Shown here in pieces: positions 1 to 10,950 of a DNA stretch of 64,000 bases. The stretch is from Geosiphon pyriformis (taxonomy: Eukaryota > Glomeromycota > Glomeromycetes > Archaeosporales > Geosiphonaceae). Position numbers and translations under genes: made by a program. The first letter of the stretch is position 1. Each line of letters starts with the position of its first letter. The notes under the pieces were generated by a model. That model made no database searches and was not told the origin of the DNA. It saw only the letters and a program-made list of their open reading frames with translations. The stretch lies in the NCBI GenBank assembly GCA_016748015.1, contig JAAOMT010000553.1, positions 62,001 through 126,000 of the forward strand. The letters are read 5' to 3'.

Positions 1-960
1 TTTTCTGAGATAGTACTACTCCTAATGCTTAACCAAATGCATTTGTTGTGATTATGAATGACTTGCTATAATCTGAATAGATCAGTACTGGAGCTTGAAT
101 AAGCTTTCTTCTTAATATATCAAGCTTCTTGTTAAGTTTTTGTCTATTTATATCTGGTGTTCTTTGTTTGGAGCTGGTATAATAGCTGAGCCAGTTTAGA
201 AAAATCTTTGATAAAACAGCAGTAATAATCTGTAAATCCTAAGAATGCTTGTAGTTCTGTCAAGTTGGTGGGTACTAGAAAGTTCTTAACTATCTCAATT
301 TTGTCTGGATCTATTTTGATTCCATTTTTGCTTACAACATGTCCCAAAAACTTGAGTTCAGTTTTTCTAAAGAAACACTTGGTTGTATTTAATTTTAATT
401 TAGCTCTTCTTAGTTTTTCAAATACTTGTTGAAAATAGTGTAAATGATCATCAAATGTTTTAGAGAACATGTTAGTGTTGTCCAAATATACGACTACTGA
501 TTTTTATAGTAGTTTAGTATAGACAATTTTTATAAGCCATTGAAATATGGCCAGAGTATTTATCAAGCCAAATGGCATAACTTCAAATTCAAAATTTTCT
601 TCTCAAATTGTAAAAGCCATTTTTTCTTTGTTTTCTGGGTTCATGACTACTTGTCAGTAACCACTGTCTAAGTCTAAAGTTAAAAACCATTTTTTTCCTC
701 CAAAAACATTGAACAGCTCTTGGATCTTTGATGTTAGATAGCTATCTCTTTTGGTTACTCTATTTAGTTTTTGGTAATCCACACAAAAGTGGATTTTTCC
801 ATTTTTCTTACGAATTAGTACTACTGGTGATGACTATAGACTCATTAATGACTGAATTAGTCCATTGTCAAACATCTGATTGATTTTTTGATGAATGATC
901 TTATGGCTGGCTGATGGTACTCTGTATACTCTTTGTTTAATTGGCATTATATCTCCAGTT
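1..960 (-). pseudogene. Reverse transcriptase of element A (broken, runs off the window)
   Basis: Reading right to left, this is a Ty3/Gypsy RT: the pre-palm stretch near 800-900, the fingers/palm, the catalytic box near 480-500, and the thumb at 144-470 with the typical LGHVVS and FLGF segments. The catalytic box reads YLDN instead of YLDD, so a metal-binding Asp is replaced by Asn. The codon nine residues before the last box residue is TAA; elements B and D have TGA and TAG at the same codon. Further stops lie around 600-960. It cannot give an active enzyme. RNase H and integrase would lie left of the window. Confidence 0.85.
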
Positions 961-1500
961 TTAATTTAATGTTAAATAAAGTCAGTTCTGCCAAATTTGT
1001 TCTTGCTGGCAAAGATGTTATTGAAATTGTTGAGCAATATTTTCAGCTGCATATGTTGCAGTAGGTCTAGATTTCCCAAGTTTATTTGTTCCAATTGTTC
1101 TGGTTGAAACAAATAACATTCTTCTTGTCTGTATATTGTTTGAGATGTAATGTTGACATATCTACACAGTTGTGGAAAGTCTGGAATGGAGTTTGGTAAT
1201 TGTTCTTTAATTTCAATGATTAAATATTTAATAGTGGTTTTTTTTGGTATCTTGATGGTATTTTTTGTGTTGTTGTAAATAGAAATTTTGATGTAACTGT
1301 GGTTTTTGGCTGGTATGTGTAGATTGACTAATCCAATTTCTCCTGATTCACAAAGTGTTGCTTCTGTCTCAAAAATCTGTACTTGATCTTTTATTTTTTT
1401 CTCTATAACTAACATGTACTGGTCATATAGTAGAATGAAAATTAATTGACAAGTGGAGATAATTTTTTCCTTGTCAGCAATTTCTTTTTTTGCCATATTA
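961..1500 (-). pseudogene. Pol leader of element A between dUTPase and RT
   Basis: This stretch of about 175 codons lies between dUTPase and RT. It contains the segment NLHIPAKNHSYIKISIYNN, which is nearly identical in elements C and D and recognisable in B, so it is a conserved part of the polyprotein. I recognise no catalytic motif. The pattern of hydrophobic strands and the position before RT suggest a structural linker. It is one of the longer open stretches left in element A (972-1496). Function unknown. Confidence 0.65.
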
Positions 1501-1960
1501 ACTGGTACATCTATTCTACCTATTGATCTGAATTCCTATATCTCTCTAGCTGTAATCCCTAATTTTTTACTGTTTTCTACTGATACTAATTGAGCTATTT
1601 TAACCAGAGGCAAGAATATTGCCTATGTTATCTTTTCATTTGGCTCTATAATATAGGCCTTTTTTGAATCATTTTGTAGCATAGCAATGATATTTCTTAC
1701 ATATTCCATGTCAATTATTCTTCTTTTAATATTGATCCCTTTTTTTACTAAACTACTCCTGGATGCTAACTGAACTATTGTCATTGCTAGAATTTCTATG
1801 GCTACTTTCAGATCAATGCATGTACATAAATGTGGTTCTAATTTGATGGCATTTTTTCCTGAATATCTCAAATTAAACTCTGTATTAGTATTATGTACAC
1901 ATTCTGGCATAATACTTTCATTATTATCACTAAACCATTTCAATTCCTACTTTTTGATGA
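1501..1960 (-). pseudogene. dUTPase domain of element A
   Basis: A trimeric-type dUTPase (dUTP to dUMP and pyrophosphate) lies inside pol. Visible motifs reading right to left: motif 1 FNLRYS (normally DLRYS, so the Asp is Asn), motif 2 ASRSSLVKK, motif 3 with IIDMEY keeping the catalytic Asp and followed by IIAMLQN, then motif 4 at EPNEKIT. A stop interrupts motif 4 (1630). Retroelement dUTPases are known from some retroviruses and are thought to limit uracil in cDNA; the role here is inference. The order protease, Cys-rich, dUTPase, RT repeats in B, C and D. Confidence 0.85.
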
Positions 1961-3230
1961 GATTAGGGAGTACAATGTATTGTTCAGAGTTTGAATTGGA
2001 GTTCAAATTATTGTTGTTTTCATTGCCATTTTAAACAGAGCTGGAACCATTGTTTTCATTGTCATTGTTATTGGAGTTTGAATTAGGATTGAAAATTGAT
2101 TTCAATTCTAATGTGCAGCTGCTGATTGGTTCTTTCTCTTTTGGAATTGTATAGATCATGCGTGGTAATAGATTGTAAATAAAATCACACTCATTACAGT
2201 ATTAAAAGTCATATGAGATCAAACAGTGGTCACATAATTGGATGTTTATTTCTTTCAAGTGCTGTTTCTGTTTTTTTTTTGTGGGTGTTAAATTCTAATA
2301 GTGCTTGTAAAACTCTTCTGGACCTGTCTCTATGTCAAGAAAAACATTTGTGTTTGTAATAAGAATGATGTTAAATGGTTCTGGAGGATTATTTTTGATT
2401 TTCAATATTTTGCTGGGCATGGCTCTTTTGACTTTGGCATTTGCCATCTGCCAGATTTTATCTTTGTCATGTGAGTAACCATCCAAATAAGTTATTGCTC
2501 AGTGTTAGACTACAGTAATAGGAGTGTTATGACTGACTCAGTCATTTATAAAGATTGTGTACTGGCACAAAGCATTACATGTTCATCTTTAACCAGAAAT
2601 GTCATTCTACATTTCTTTGTCAAGCAACTGTTTTTTATAAACAAAACATGATTCATTGTTTTACTTGCCTTGTTATTTTGAATAGCCATATCATTCTCTG
2701 TGACATGGCTTGTAATAATAGTGGGTTCACATTCAGTAATTTTTGTTAGATGCAATCCAAGCTTCTATGAAAGAAATTTTTTTGTCACAATCTTGGCATT
2801 TAAGTAGGATATATGGCAGTTGCTTTAGTGGCTTGTGTGAGTAGAATTTTTTCCAGCCACTAGTTATTTCTTTGGTAATGGTGTCTTTTTCTGCTGCATC
2901 CTTTTCCCTTTTTTTCTTTTTGTTGTCCCAAGAAAGTACTGGTAGTAATTCATTGTGCTCAGCATCAGCCCAAGAAACTTGGTAGGCTTTCCAGGTAGGT
3001 TTTTTTTCTTTTTTTTCCAATTTGATGAGTGGCTTGTCATTGGTAGTAGTCTTGAAATAACTACAAGTGGCTGGCATGCATGTTGTGGCCATTTTAACTG
3101 AGCTGCAATTCTTGGGTGTTTCAGTCAAGCACTGCATTGGTTTTGAACAGCCAGTTGTTTTCAACAAAAGCTTGGTATTAAGTTGCTTTTATTATTAATA
3201 TCTTAATTAGTATTATGATGCTGTTAACTT
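1961..3230 (-). pseudogene. Cys-rich (zinc-binding-like) region and Asn-rich linker of element A
   Basis: Reading right to left after protease there is a Lys-rich low-complexity stretch, then paired Cys motifs (KCQDCDKK near 2790, further pairs near 2560-2700), a helical stretch near 2300-2490, a second cluster (LCDHC and YCNEC near 2180-2240) and an Asn/Asp-rich linker up to dUTPase. The second cluster contains TAA where element C has CAA (Gln), so this is a decayed coding sequence. Spacing suggests one or two structural zinc sites. I do not recognise the domain family; the same arrangement is seen in B, C, D and E. Confidence 0.6.
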
Positions 3231-3620
3231 TAAATAGGAAGTCATCTATTTCACTAATTGGAGTTTTCATTGCCCTATTGGCCATGATTATTTATGCACT
3301 GGCAGTGCAATTAACTCAGCAACTTAATTGATCCATGAGTTGTTATGTGATGATGCTGCCAGCTGATCTACTGTCTAGAATTAGTTTAATGTGCTGCCTA
3401 TCAACTTTAATATCTGTATACATTGCAGTAATGAGTTTTGATTCTAGAGTGACTTTATTGAATAGCAGTGTTTCAACTGGTTCCTTAAGTTCAAAAGGAA
3501 AGATAGCAGTAAGTGATTTGTCCTCAGTAATGATTGCTGGTAATATATTATTGGTAAGTGGCTGCTTTTGTTTGGTTTCCAAGTTGTGAGATGTGGCATC
3601 TTTTGGAGTTATCAAGAGAC
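3231..3620 (-). pseudogene. Retropepsin-like protease of element A
   Basis: An aspartic protease of the Gypsy polyprotein. The active-site strand reads ILDSRSAGSIIT, where a DSG triad is expected (element C has ILDSGSAGSII); Gly to Arg is a single G to A change and should kill the enzyme. Upstream is the linker TAIFPFELKE, conserved in the other copies. Several stops follow the active site (3280-3340). It lies between the gag zinc knuckle and the Cys-rich region. Confidence 0.75.
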
Positions 3621-5641
3621 TTAAATAGTTTTGGGAACTCAGGTTTTGGGTATATCCAGTTTCTGAACTCCACTGGCATAATCCCAATGACTGGTTTGAA
3701 AAGCTGGACATTAGTTAGTAAACAACCATTACTGATCTCCAGTTTTGAGTGATCCTTAATCTGGAATTTCCTGATGTCATCTGAGCTAAATTTGATGATA
3801 GTGTTAGAATTTGTTAGAGTTGATAGATTATTTGGGGCTGCAGCTGATAGATGGGTTGTGTCTGCAGTTGATAAACTACAGCTGCTGGAGACTAATAAAT
3901 TGATGATTAATAGATTGGCTGCTGCATCATAAATAAGTAATTCGGTTGATATGGTGCTAAGTTGGGTTGATAACTCAGAGTTTGAAACTGGCAATTGGGG
4001 TTTCGATATAGGTTTTCCAATTGTTGGTTATTTAATCAATGATAGCAGTCAATTTGTAGATGTCTTTGTTTACCACAATAGTGGCAAGCACATGTTTTCT
4101 GTTGCCACTGTTGATTGGTTGATGATGATAGACACAATAGATTTTGGAAATGATTGAAGTTTCCTTAATTATTGTATTGTTAAAGAGGTTAATAAATTGT
4201 CTGATTATTGTTAGCTAAGTATCCCTCTAATTTCTAATTGATCAAGTTACTAAATTGTTTCAATTTGGAATCCAAATCAGATGATCTGTTTATTACTAGA
4301 TTTATGGCTTGGGCATGATTGGCTTTTAATTTAGCAGCTTTAAAATCTTTGGCATAGATGACTGCAGTTTGAAGATTTGCTGGATATAATAGACATATGC
4401 ATTGAAGAATACTACTGCACAGGCCTCTGATGAATTGATTTAGTATTTGTGGTGCTGTAAAATAATCAGCTTGAATTGCCTAAATTTGGCACAGATTTTT
4501 ATAAAAGCATCCTAAATAGATAGTGACTGCTTTATTTTCTCCTTGTTTGATGGTGGTAAAAATATTTGCTAGACAATTAATGCTATTATTATTGCTAAAA
4601 TATTGTAAGAATACAAGCTTAAATCTATTAAAGTTCTGAGGTTTGTTGGCCAAGCTTTGATATCATGAGTTAACAGTATCCTGAAAAAAGTATGGAATGG
4701 CTTGCATAGCTTTGGCATCATTCCATCTGTTGGTTGTGATGGTTTTTTTGACATTGTTTAGCCATATTTGGACATTATCTTTTTTACTGGTAAATTTTTC
4801 TATTTTGGTAATTGGAGTGTAGGCCATTAGTTGTTGTTATGGTTACTATTGTGGTTGCTGTTAAAATTGTTGTTGGGGTAGTGGTTGTAGCTGTTATTGC
4901 TGTTCAGTAATTAGTGGAATGGGTAGTGGATTAATCTCGATTACTGGAGATAAGTTTTGCTGATTAATTATTTCAGAGTTTAGATCATTCTGATTTTCCA
5001 GAGTTTGAATATTTAGGGTTTTGATTTCTGAATTTTCTAGGATTGGATTTCGCTTGCTAATTTCTTGATCACTACTTTTTTCTTCCTTAGAATTGGTTAT
5101 TTTCCAAGGACTAATGGCTCTGAAATCTGGTTGTGGTAATGGTAATCAAATTTCTGATGGCATTGGGGATTGCAATTTAAATTCCTCAAAATAATTGCTA
5201 TATGTTCCTAATAACTCTGCTTTCTTTTGTTTACTTTGAAACAGGATTCTGTTCAGTAGTGTTGTTGCACTTGCTGTAGCCACACTTATTATATTGATAG
5301 TACTTCCAAGTATGTAATAATATAATAGATTAGCAGATAAATCAAATTTTTGTTTCTTCCAAGTGAGTAGTTAAATTTGTTTTGGTATTCTGGCTGGTGT
5401 TTGTAACCTTCTTTTTCCTTTGTCAGCAAAAGTGATAGGAAATCTCTGCTTGATATATTTTTCAATTTTTCTGTTTATTTCTGTGATTAGTGATGTGAAT
5501 AAGTAGTTTTGTGAAAGAATGGTGCTCTGGAGTAGTTCACTAAAGAAGTTATTGAAGATAGATTCTGGATCTCCTTGGCCTTCTAAATGATATACTATTC
5601 TTTTGTTAATGTAGCAGTTAAAAGCTGATTCTGTTGGCTAA
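3621..5641 (-). pseudogene. Gag of element A, cut by element B
   Basis: Gag with one CCHC zinc knuckle (C-x2-C-x4-H-x4-C, CHYCGKQRHLQIDC) at 4045-4086, preceded by a capsid-like helical region (roughly 4200-4780) and followed by a Gln/Asn/Ser-rich tail before protease. The N-terminal part (4800-5641) is Gln/Asn-rich and broken by several stops. The frame ends at 5641 because element B is inserted; the continuation lies right of 15380. It would form the particle shell and bind RNA. Decayed. Confidence 0.75.
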
Positions 5642-5858
5642 TGTTACCAGACAAAATTAGAGATATCATTGAGCATGAAACTATCTTATAATTCCTATCA
5701 TTAATTAGCATATATTATTGTTTCAAATTATCACTTATTACATTAGCAAAAATGTCTGAAATTATCATTTAATTAATAACCCAAATTGTATACAACACAA
5801 ATTTAACCTAATTGCGATGATCAATCATGCAATACCCCGAACTATGTAACATTTAAAA

Positions 5859-5979
5859 GTTCACCAAAATTTATAGAAATTTGCCGAAATAATTGATAGT
5901 TCACCGAAATATTTAATAGTTCGCAGAAATAACTTGTAGTTTGCCGAAATATATCTTTAGTTCAGCAAAATTGTAGAAA
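5859..5979 (+). promoter_or_regulatory. Six-unit ~20-bp tandem repeat in the 5' LTR
   Basis: Six imperfect units (20, 20, 20, 20, 21, 20 bp) with approximate core GTTCGCCGAAATA lie 40-160 bp upstream of the TATA box. The same array is in the 3' LTR (14618-14738) and in weaker form in the solo family 1 LTRs. Repetition at this distance from a TATA box fits an enhancer with repeated factor sites; the factor is unknown. Confidence 0.7.
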
Positions 5980-6021
5980 ATAGCAAAGTTCAAGTTCATA
6001 GAATAGTGTTATGACAAGTTG

Positions 6022-6029
6022 TATAAAAA
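6022..6029 (+). promoter_or_regulatory. TATA box of element B 5' LTR
   Basis: TATAAAAA inside the LTR, downstream of the tandem array and repeated at 14781 in the 3' LTR. This would put the U3/R boundary roughly 25-40 bp downstream; no start site can be read directly. Confidence 0.55.
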
Positions 6030-6621
6030 GAAGAGCTTCTTTTTTCGAGAAAATGTATCTTACTTTAGATTTATCACTTAGAACCATTCCTACACACACA
6101 AAAAGAAATAAATATCAAATAATTTAAAAAACCAAATTCTTTAATTATTGCACTTGGAAAATCCTCAAAACCCAATTAAAGTTTTGAAATTAATTAGCTA
6201 CCAATTTCAATAATCTGTTAGTGACTCCAAGCCTGGATTGAAAACGTTTCTCTTGACAGAATTTCATTTCTTTTACATCTTTTTATTTTTTTCTTTTATT
6301 TTCTTACTATAATCATTAGGGTAGCCTACAGACAAGATTTCTGTAGAAGAGTTGACTTTCACAGCAAAGTAACTATACATTTTAGTGAGCTTCCAGACAA
6401 GCAATTCCTGGGAAAGAGTTGATGTTTACTACAATGTAACTACATAAAGTAACTGGCACAGAATTGGCCATTCCACTTATAAGCCCAGCAATTCAAATTA
6501 TAGGAGATAATTTGAAGATAAATTCAGTTACTGGAGGTTCAACCACATTCAGAAAATGTGAATTCACAGCAAACAAGCATTGACAACATTTAAAAAAAGA
6601 GACCAAAAACCTCCGGTAACA

Positions 6622-6640
6622 TTTGGTGCTCTCTCACGGA
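6622..6640 (+). other. Primer-binding site of element B
   Basis: Immediately after the LTR the sequence reads TTTGGTGCTCTCTCACGG. The TGG start 2 nt after the LTR is typical of a tRNA primer site; the tRNA would end in AGAGCACCA. The family 2 LTRs of A and E are followed by the closely matching TTTGGTGCTCTT and TTTGGTGCTTCT, which supports a shared primer. The tRNA was not identified. Confidence 0.6.
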
Positions 6641-6729
6641 AATAACACAGCAACAACAAATTCAAAGTGGCAACCACCTCAGACATCACAACCTTAGAGT
6701 ACTATCAATCAATTTACACACACTGCAAA

Positions 6730-7565
6730 CAATGATTTAAAATACGCGATGGAATCATAGCTTTTAAGAAAACACTTTTTCAATACATTGAAAATCGAAT
6801 CAACGACTATCTTTTTGGAAACTATAACATTACAACAGTTAAAAGAGATCTTCTTGAGAACATACTATACTATTCCAACACTGAATCAGAAAACATTAGT
6901 GCTGAAGCTTGCGCTACTTATTTTGAAGAACTTGATTATAATATCATTCGATTCTGTAAAAAAAAATATTCTGCAAATGCACAATTTGTCTTTAAACTCG
7001 AATCTGAACCTGAAACCAGTAGCAACAAAAGACAAAGAGATAACTGACCTGTTCACACAACACCCAATACTCCCAAAATATCATTCAAACATTTACAAAC
7101 ACCTGAACAAGGAACCAGTTCAAAACTTCTACTTACTATCACACCTTTTTCAGCTTCACTTGCACAAACACAAACATCTAATTTACCCTTAAATCGATTT
7201 GCAAGACCAGAAGATTTTACATTACTCAGAAGTCCCATTAGACAACAAGAACCCCTTTAAACTAGTTCCAATCTCCTTGATTTTCTAGCTGAAAATCAAA
7301 GTGAACACTCTGAGACAGCAGCAAACAAAGAAAACAACTCTGAAATAACTGAAGAAGAATCAATAGACAGTGAAAAGGAAGAAGACGAAATGACAACATA
7401 CATTGCAAAAATCCCTGAATTCAATGGAGAAGATATTGAGACCAGTCCCCAAGAATGGCTTGACCAAGTTACTAAAGCTGGAGATGCAAATGGATGGAAT
7501 GCTGCCAGAATGTTAAGAACAATTCCCTACTTTCTCAAAGAAACAGCAGAAGAATGGTTTGAAAA
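6730..7565 (+). pseudogene. Gag of element B, 5' part before the assembly gap
   Basis: Two parts are visible. 6780-7260 encodes an acidic, Ser/Thr-rich N-terminal region with stops near 7045 and 7258. From 7330 an acidic stretch leads into an open frame with a methionine at 7390 and the capsid segment IPEFNGEDIETSPQEWLDQV, a motif I associate with fungal Gypsy gags. The zinc knuckle expected further on falls in the N run. Gag would assemble the particle. The 7390 methionine may be internal because the same frame stays open upstream of it. Confidence 0.6.
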
Positions 7566-8472
7566 NNNNNNNNNNNNNNNNNNNNNNNNNNNNNNNNNNN
7601 NNNNNNNNNNNNNNNNNNNNNNNNNNNNNNNNNNNNNNNNNNNNNNNNNNNNNNNNNNNNNNNNNNNNNNNNNNNNNNNNNNNNNNNNNNNNNNNNNNNN
7701 NNNNNNNNNNNNNNNNNNNNNNNNNNNNNNNNNNNNNNNNNNNNNNNNNNNNNNNNNNNNNNNNNNNNNNNNNNNNNNNNNNNNNNNNNNNNNNNNNNNN
7801 NNNNNNNNNNNNNNNNNNNNNNNNNNNNNNNNNNNNNNNNNNNNNNNNNNNNNNNNNNNNNNNNNNNNNNNNNNNNNNNNNNNNNNNNNNNNNNNNNNNN
7901 NNNNNNNNNNNNNNNNNNNNNNNNNNNNNNNNNNNNNNNNNNNNNNNNNNNNNNNNNNNNNNNNNNNNNNNNNNNNNNNNNNNNNNNNNNNNNNNNNNNN
8001 NNNNNNNNNNNNNNNNNNNNNNNNNNNNNNNNNNNNNNNNNNNNNNNNNNNNNNNNNNNNNNNNNNNNNNNNNNNNNNNNNNNNNNNNNNNNNNNNNNNN
8101 NNNNNNNNNNNNNNNNNNNNNNNNNNNNNNNNNNNNNNNNNNNNNNNNNNNNNNNNNNNNNNNNNNNNNNNNNNNNNNNNNNNNNNNNNNNNNNNNNNNN
8201 NNNNNNNNNNNNNNNNNNNNNNNNNNNNNNNNNNNNNNNNNNNNNNNNNNNNNNNNNNNNNNNNNNNNNNNNNNNNNNNNNNNNNNNNNNNNNNNNNNNN
8301 NNNNNNNNNNNNNNNNNNNNNNNNNNNNNNNNNNNNNNNNNNNNNNNNNNNNNNNNNNNNNNNNNNNNNNNNNNNNNNNNNNNNNNNNNNNNNNNNNNNN
8401 NNNNNNNNNNNNNNNNNNNNNNNNNNNNNNNNNNNNNNNNNNNNNNNNNNNNNNNNNNNNNNNNNNNNNNNN
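7566..8472. other. Assembly gap (907 N)
   Basis: A run of N inside gag. Open frames across it are meaningless. By comparison with A, C and D it should contain the rest of capsid, the CCHC knuckle and the gag-protease linker. Confidence 0.99.
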
Positions 8473-9000
8473 GCTAAAAACACTAACCTTTCAGATATAT
8501 TTCCTTTTGAGTTCAAAGCAAATGAGTTACCATTTCTGCTTAGCAATGCAGCTGCCAATGAACAAAAAGCAATCACGGCCATGTACACTGAAGCCGAAGT
8601 CGAAGGAAAGACAATTCACTTAATTCTAGACAGTGGATCTGCCAGAAGCATTATCACCTACCAGTTAATGCAACAGTTGAAAAGAAATGTTGACCGACCA
8701 GCTCAAACAGTAATTGTCACTGCCGATGGCATGAAAAAGACCCCAGTAGGAGAAATTGACAATTTTCCATTCACTCTTGATGGAATCACCATTCCAGTCA
8801 AAGTTCTTGTAATGGATGCACCCCAATACTAAGCTCTCGTCAGAAATGATTGGCTTCAAAAAGCCAATGCTAATTTGAATTGGAAAACATAAGAGTTAAC
8901 AATCTCCTACCAAGAACAACACACCCAGGTACCTGCCATTTGTGGTACATTCAACAAACACTCTGAAAAAGCCCCGGCTTTTGAATTTGAACTGGAAGAA
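8473..9000 (+). pseudogene. Protease of element B
   Basis: After the gap the frame gives the conserved linker IFPFEFKANE, then a retropepsin active site ILDSGSARSIIT with an intact DSG triad near 8625. The downstream strand VKVLVMDAPQY is followed by TAA at 8830; element C encodes Gln (QYQALV) at this codon, so it is a CAA to TAA change. A second TAA at 8890 matches Gln in element C (NTQEL). Active site intact, frame broken. Confidence 0.85.
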
Positions 9001-9860
9001 GAAAAACCCCTCATTAAAACATTCATGGCTCTTGGATCAATGTCCAACTGGGCCAATGAAACAGAACAAGAACATTTTACCCTGTACTCTGAACCCGAAA
9101 CCTCTGAATGGAATATACCTTACTCAAAACCCGAACCAAGGAAACAATGCCCCTATATTCCCCTTAAATGTAAGGACTGCCACAAAAAACTATCGTCAAT
9201 GGGAGCCTGCATTTCATCTGAAGAAGAATATGAAAATCATACTTGTTATTACTGCAAGACTTGTCACAGAGAACGATAGGGCCATCTAATAAAAAAGAGC
9301 AGAAAATGGGACAACACCCCTTGTTTGACTTGTGGAGATATGCTACTGGAAGAATGCAATTGGATTGATGTAGCCATAAGAGGAGGAGTCTGTGATCAGA
9401 TCTGCCAATATGCTTTATCAATTTCAGAAAAAGTAAAAAGAGGAACACCCTTTAATGCAGCATACAACAGTGCTTTTAACAAACTTTATCACTACCCCTA
9501 TGATGCCGAAATGATTTTTGACCTAGCAATGGCATTAATTAATAGAGCTACCAAAGAAAATGTTCGCCAAATGAAGGAAGCAGAATACATTGAATACACC
9601 ATGGAATTAGCTGGATTCGATTATGAAGACGAAGTAAAAGTCTACCACCAAATCACAAGTCACACCTATCCAACCCAAGAAGCTCAAATTCAACAATTAG
9701 AGCAAATGAACATTAGGCTATGTGAAGAATGTATTATGCCTTGTAATAAACAGTGGTGTCCTGAATGCTATGCTCTTAGCATTCCCTTGCCCAGCAAAAA
9801 TGATGAATACAAAATTGAATTTGGAGAACTTGAAGTGACAGAAGAAATTAAGACAACACC
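9001..9860 (+). pseudogene. Cys-rich domain of element B between protease and dUTPase
   Basis: Best preserved copy of this domain. A cluster of Cys pairs (CKDC at 9174, CYYCKTC near 9245, CLTCG near 9328, CDQICQY near 9400) is followed by about 100 mostly helical residues and a second cluster, CEECIMPCNKQWCPECY, near 9724-9770, then an acidic linker into dUTPase. One stop (TAG, 9277) breaks it; from 9325 the frame is open into dUTPase. Cys spacing suggests zinc binding, perhaps RING-like or treble-clef folds, but I cannot assign a family. Placement between protease and dUTPase is constant in all copies. Confidence 0.65.
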
Positions 9861-10340
9861 TATCTATCTCATCGAAAATCAGCCTGCTTTACAACTCAAA
9901 TATTTCAACAACAATGGACAAGGAATAAAACCAGAAAAAGCCCACAAAATCGATGCTGGATATGATCTAAGATATTCAGGAAAAGATACTCTTACTCTCA
10001 AACCCAAATTTCTCACAAAAATTAACCTCAAAATTGCCCTCAAAATCCCACCAGGAGCAATGGTTCAAATTGCTTCTCAATCATCCTTGGCAAGCAAAGA
10101 AATCAATGTTAGAGGAGGAATCATCGATGCTGAATACACAGGAGACATCACAGTCATATTACAAAATGAAACTGATAAATCTTTCAAAATTGGATATGCT
10201 GAAAAAAATTGCTCAAGCTATCTATCTACCCTTAATTAACATTTTGGGTTTACAATTAGTTAATTAAAGAGAACAGTTGGGAAAAAGCGAAAAAGAAACA
10301 CAAGGTTTTGGTTCAACTGAACGTTTCACAGTTCCAGTAA
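9861..10340 (+). pseudogene. dUTPase domain of element B
   Basis: Trimeric dUTPase with all five motifs traceable: 1 AGYDLRYS, 2 ASQSSLASK (usual Arg-Ser-Gly changed), 3 GGIIDAEYTGDI with catalytic Asp and downstream ILQN, 4 EKIAQAIYLPL, 5 GFGSTE. Motif 4 is only restored by a one-base shift in a run of seven A near 10201-10207, and a TAA follows at 10265. The domain is continuous with the Cys-rich region upstream. Expected role is hydrolysis of dUTP during cDNA synthesis; activity in this copy is doubtful. Confidence 0.88.
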
Positions 10341-10950
10341 ACATAGCTCTCAATGAACAGAAAGAATCTCACCAGATTTTACAACTTCTACAACCAATTA
10401 CCATTTCACTCTTTGGAGAACACTCTGAAATTTACATTTGTGAAAAGTCAACAACCACACAACAAATTTTTGAATCAAATGAACAAATCTGCTTGAAACA
10501 TAATATCTCAATTCCAAACATTTATATTCCAGAAGAAACAAAGAAAGTCCGAATTACTTTTTACAATCCCAACAATTATCTCATAGTTTTATTAAATAAC
10601 TTAGAAATTGGAATCATTCACAGTAACATATTTCAACAAGAATTACCCCAAACAGTCCTCAATTTTTCTGAAATTATTGGACATTCACTACCAAAAATCA
10701 ATCCAAATCCCAGCTCCAAAAACTACCATGTTGTCATGGAAAAACTATCTCAAATCAACATGGGACAACTTGAACCACAACAACAGACCCAGCTCAAAGA
10801 ACTAATTGCAGAATTTGCTGATATTTTCGCTGAAAACAACAATGACTTAGAAAGAACTGATTTGGTCCAACACCAAATTTATACAGGAGATGCCAAACCA
10901 AGAAGACAACAAGAATATCAAGTTGCTCCAGAAAGCCACCAATTTATCTG
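10341..10950 (+). pseudogene. Pol leader of element B between dUTPase and RT
   Basis: An open stretch in the frame reached after the A7 shift. It contains NISIPNIYIPEETKKVRITFYN, cut here to its core IYIPEETKKVRITFYN, equivalent to the leader in A, C and D, and ends with the acidic segment before RT (IFAENNNDLERTDLVQHQI). No enzyme motif is recognised. It ends at TGA (10949), where RT begins. Confidence 0.6.

Larger units (their letters stand above)
5642..6621 (+). repeat. 5' LTR of element B (family 1)
   Basis: 980 bp, direct copy of 14401-15380, bounded by the inverted ends TGTTACC and GGTAACA. It carries a 20-bp tandem repeat (5859-5979), a TATA box (6022) and a terminal part starting near 6540 that occurs in every family 1 LTR of the window. 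Over the first ~460 bp I counted about two dozen differences from the 3' LTR, all but one transitions. Confidence 0.95.

Noticed and set aside
6530-6550. GGTTCAACC in the LTR (also 15290) as B box of a tRNA gene
   Set aside because: No matching A box or cloverleaf can be formed around it; it is part of the family 1 LTR in every copy.
7527-8623. Open frames on both strands across 7527-8623
   Set aside because: They consist almost entirely of N and are not real.
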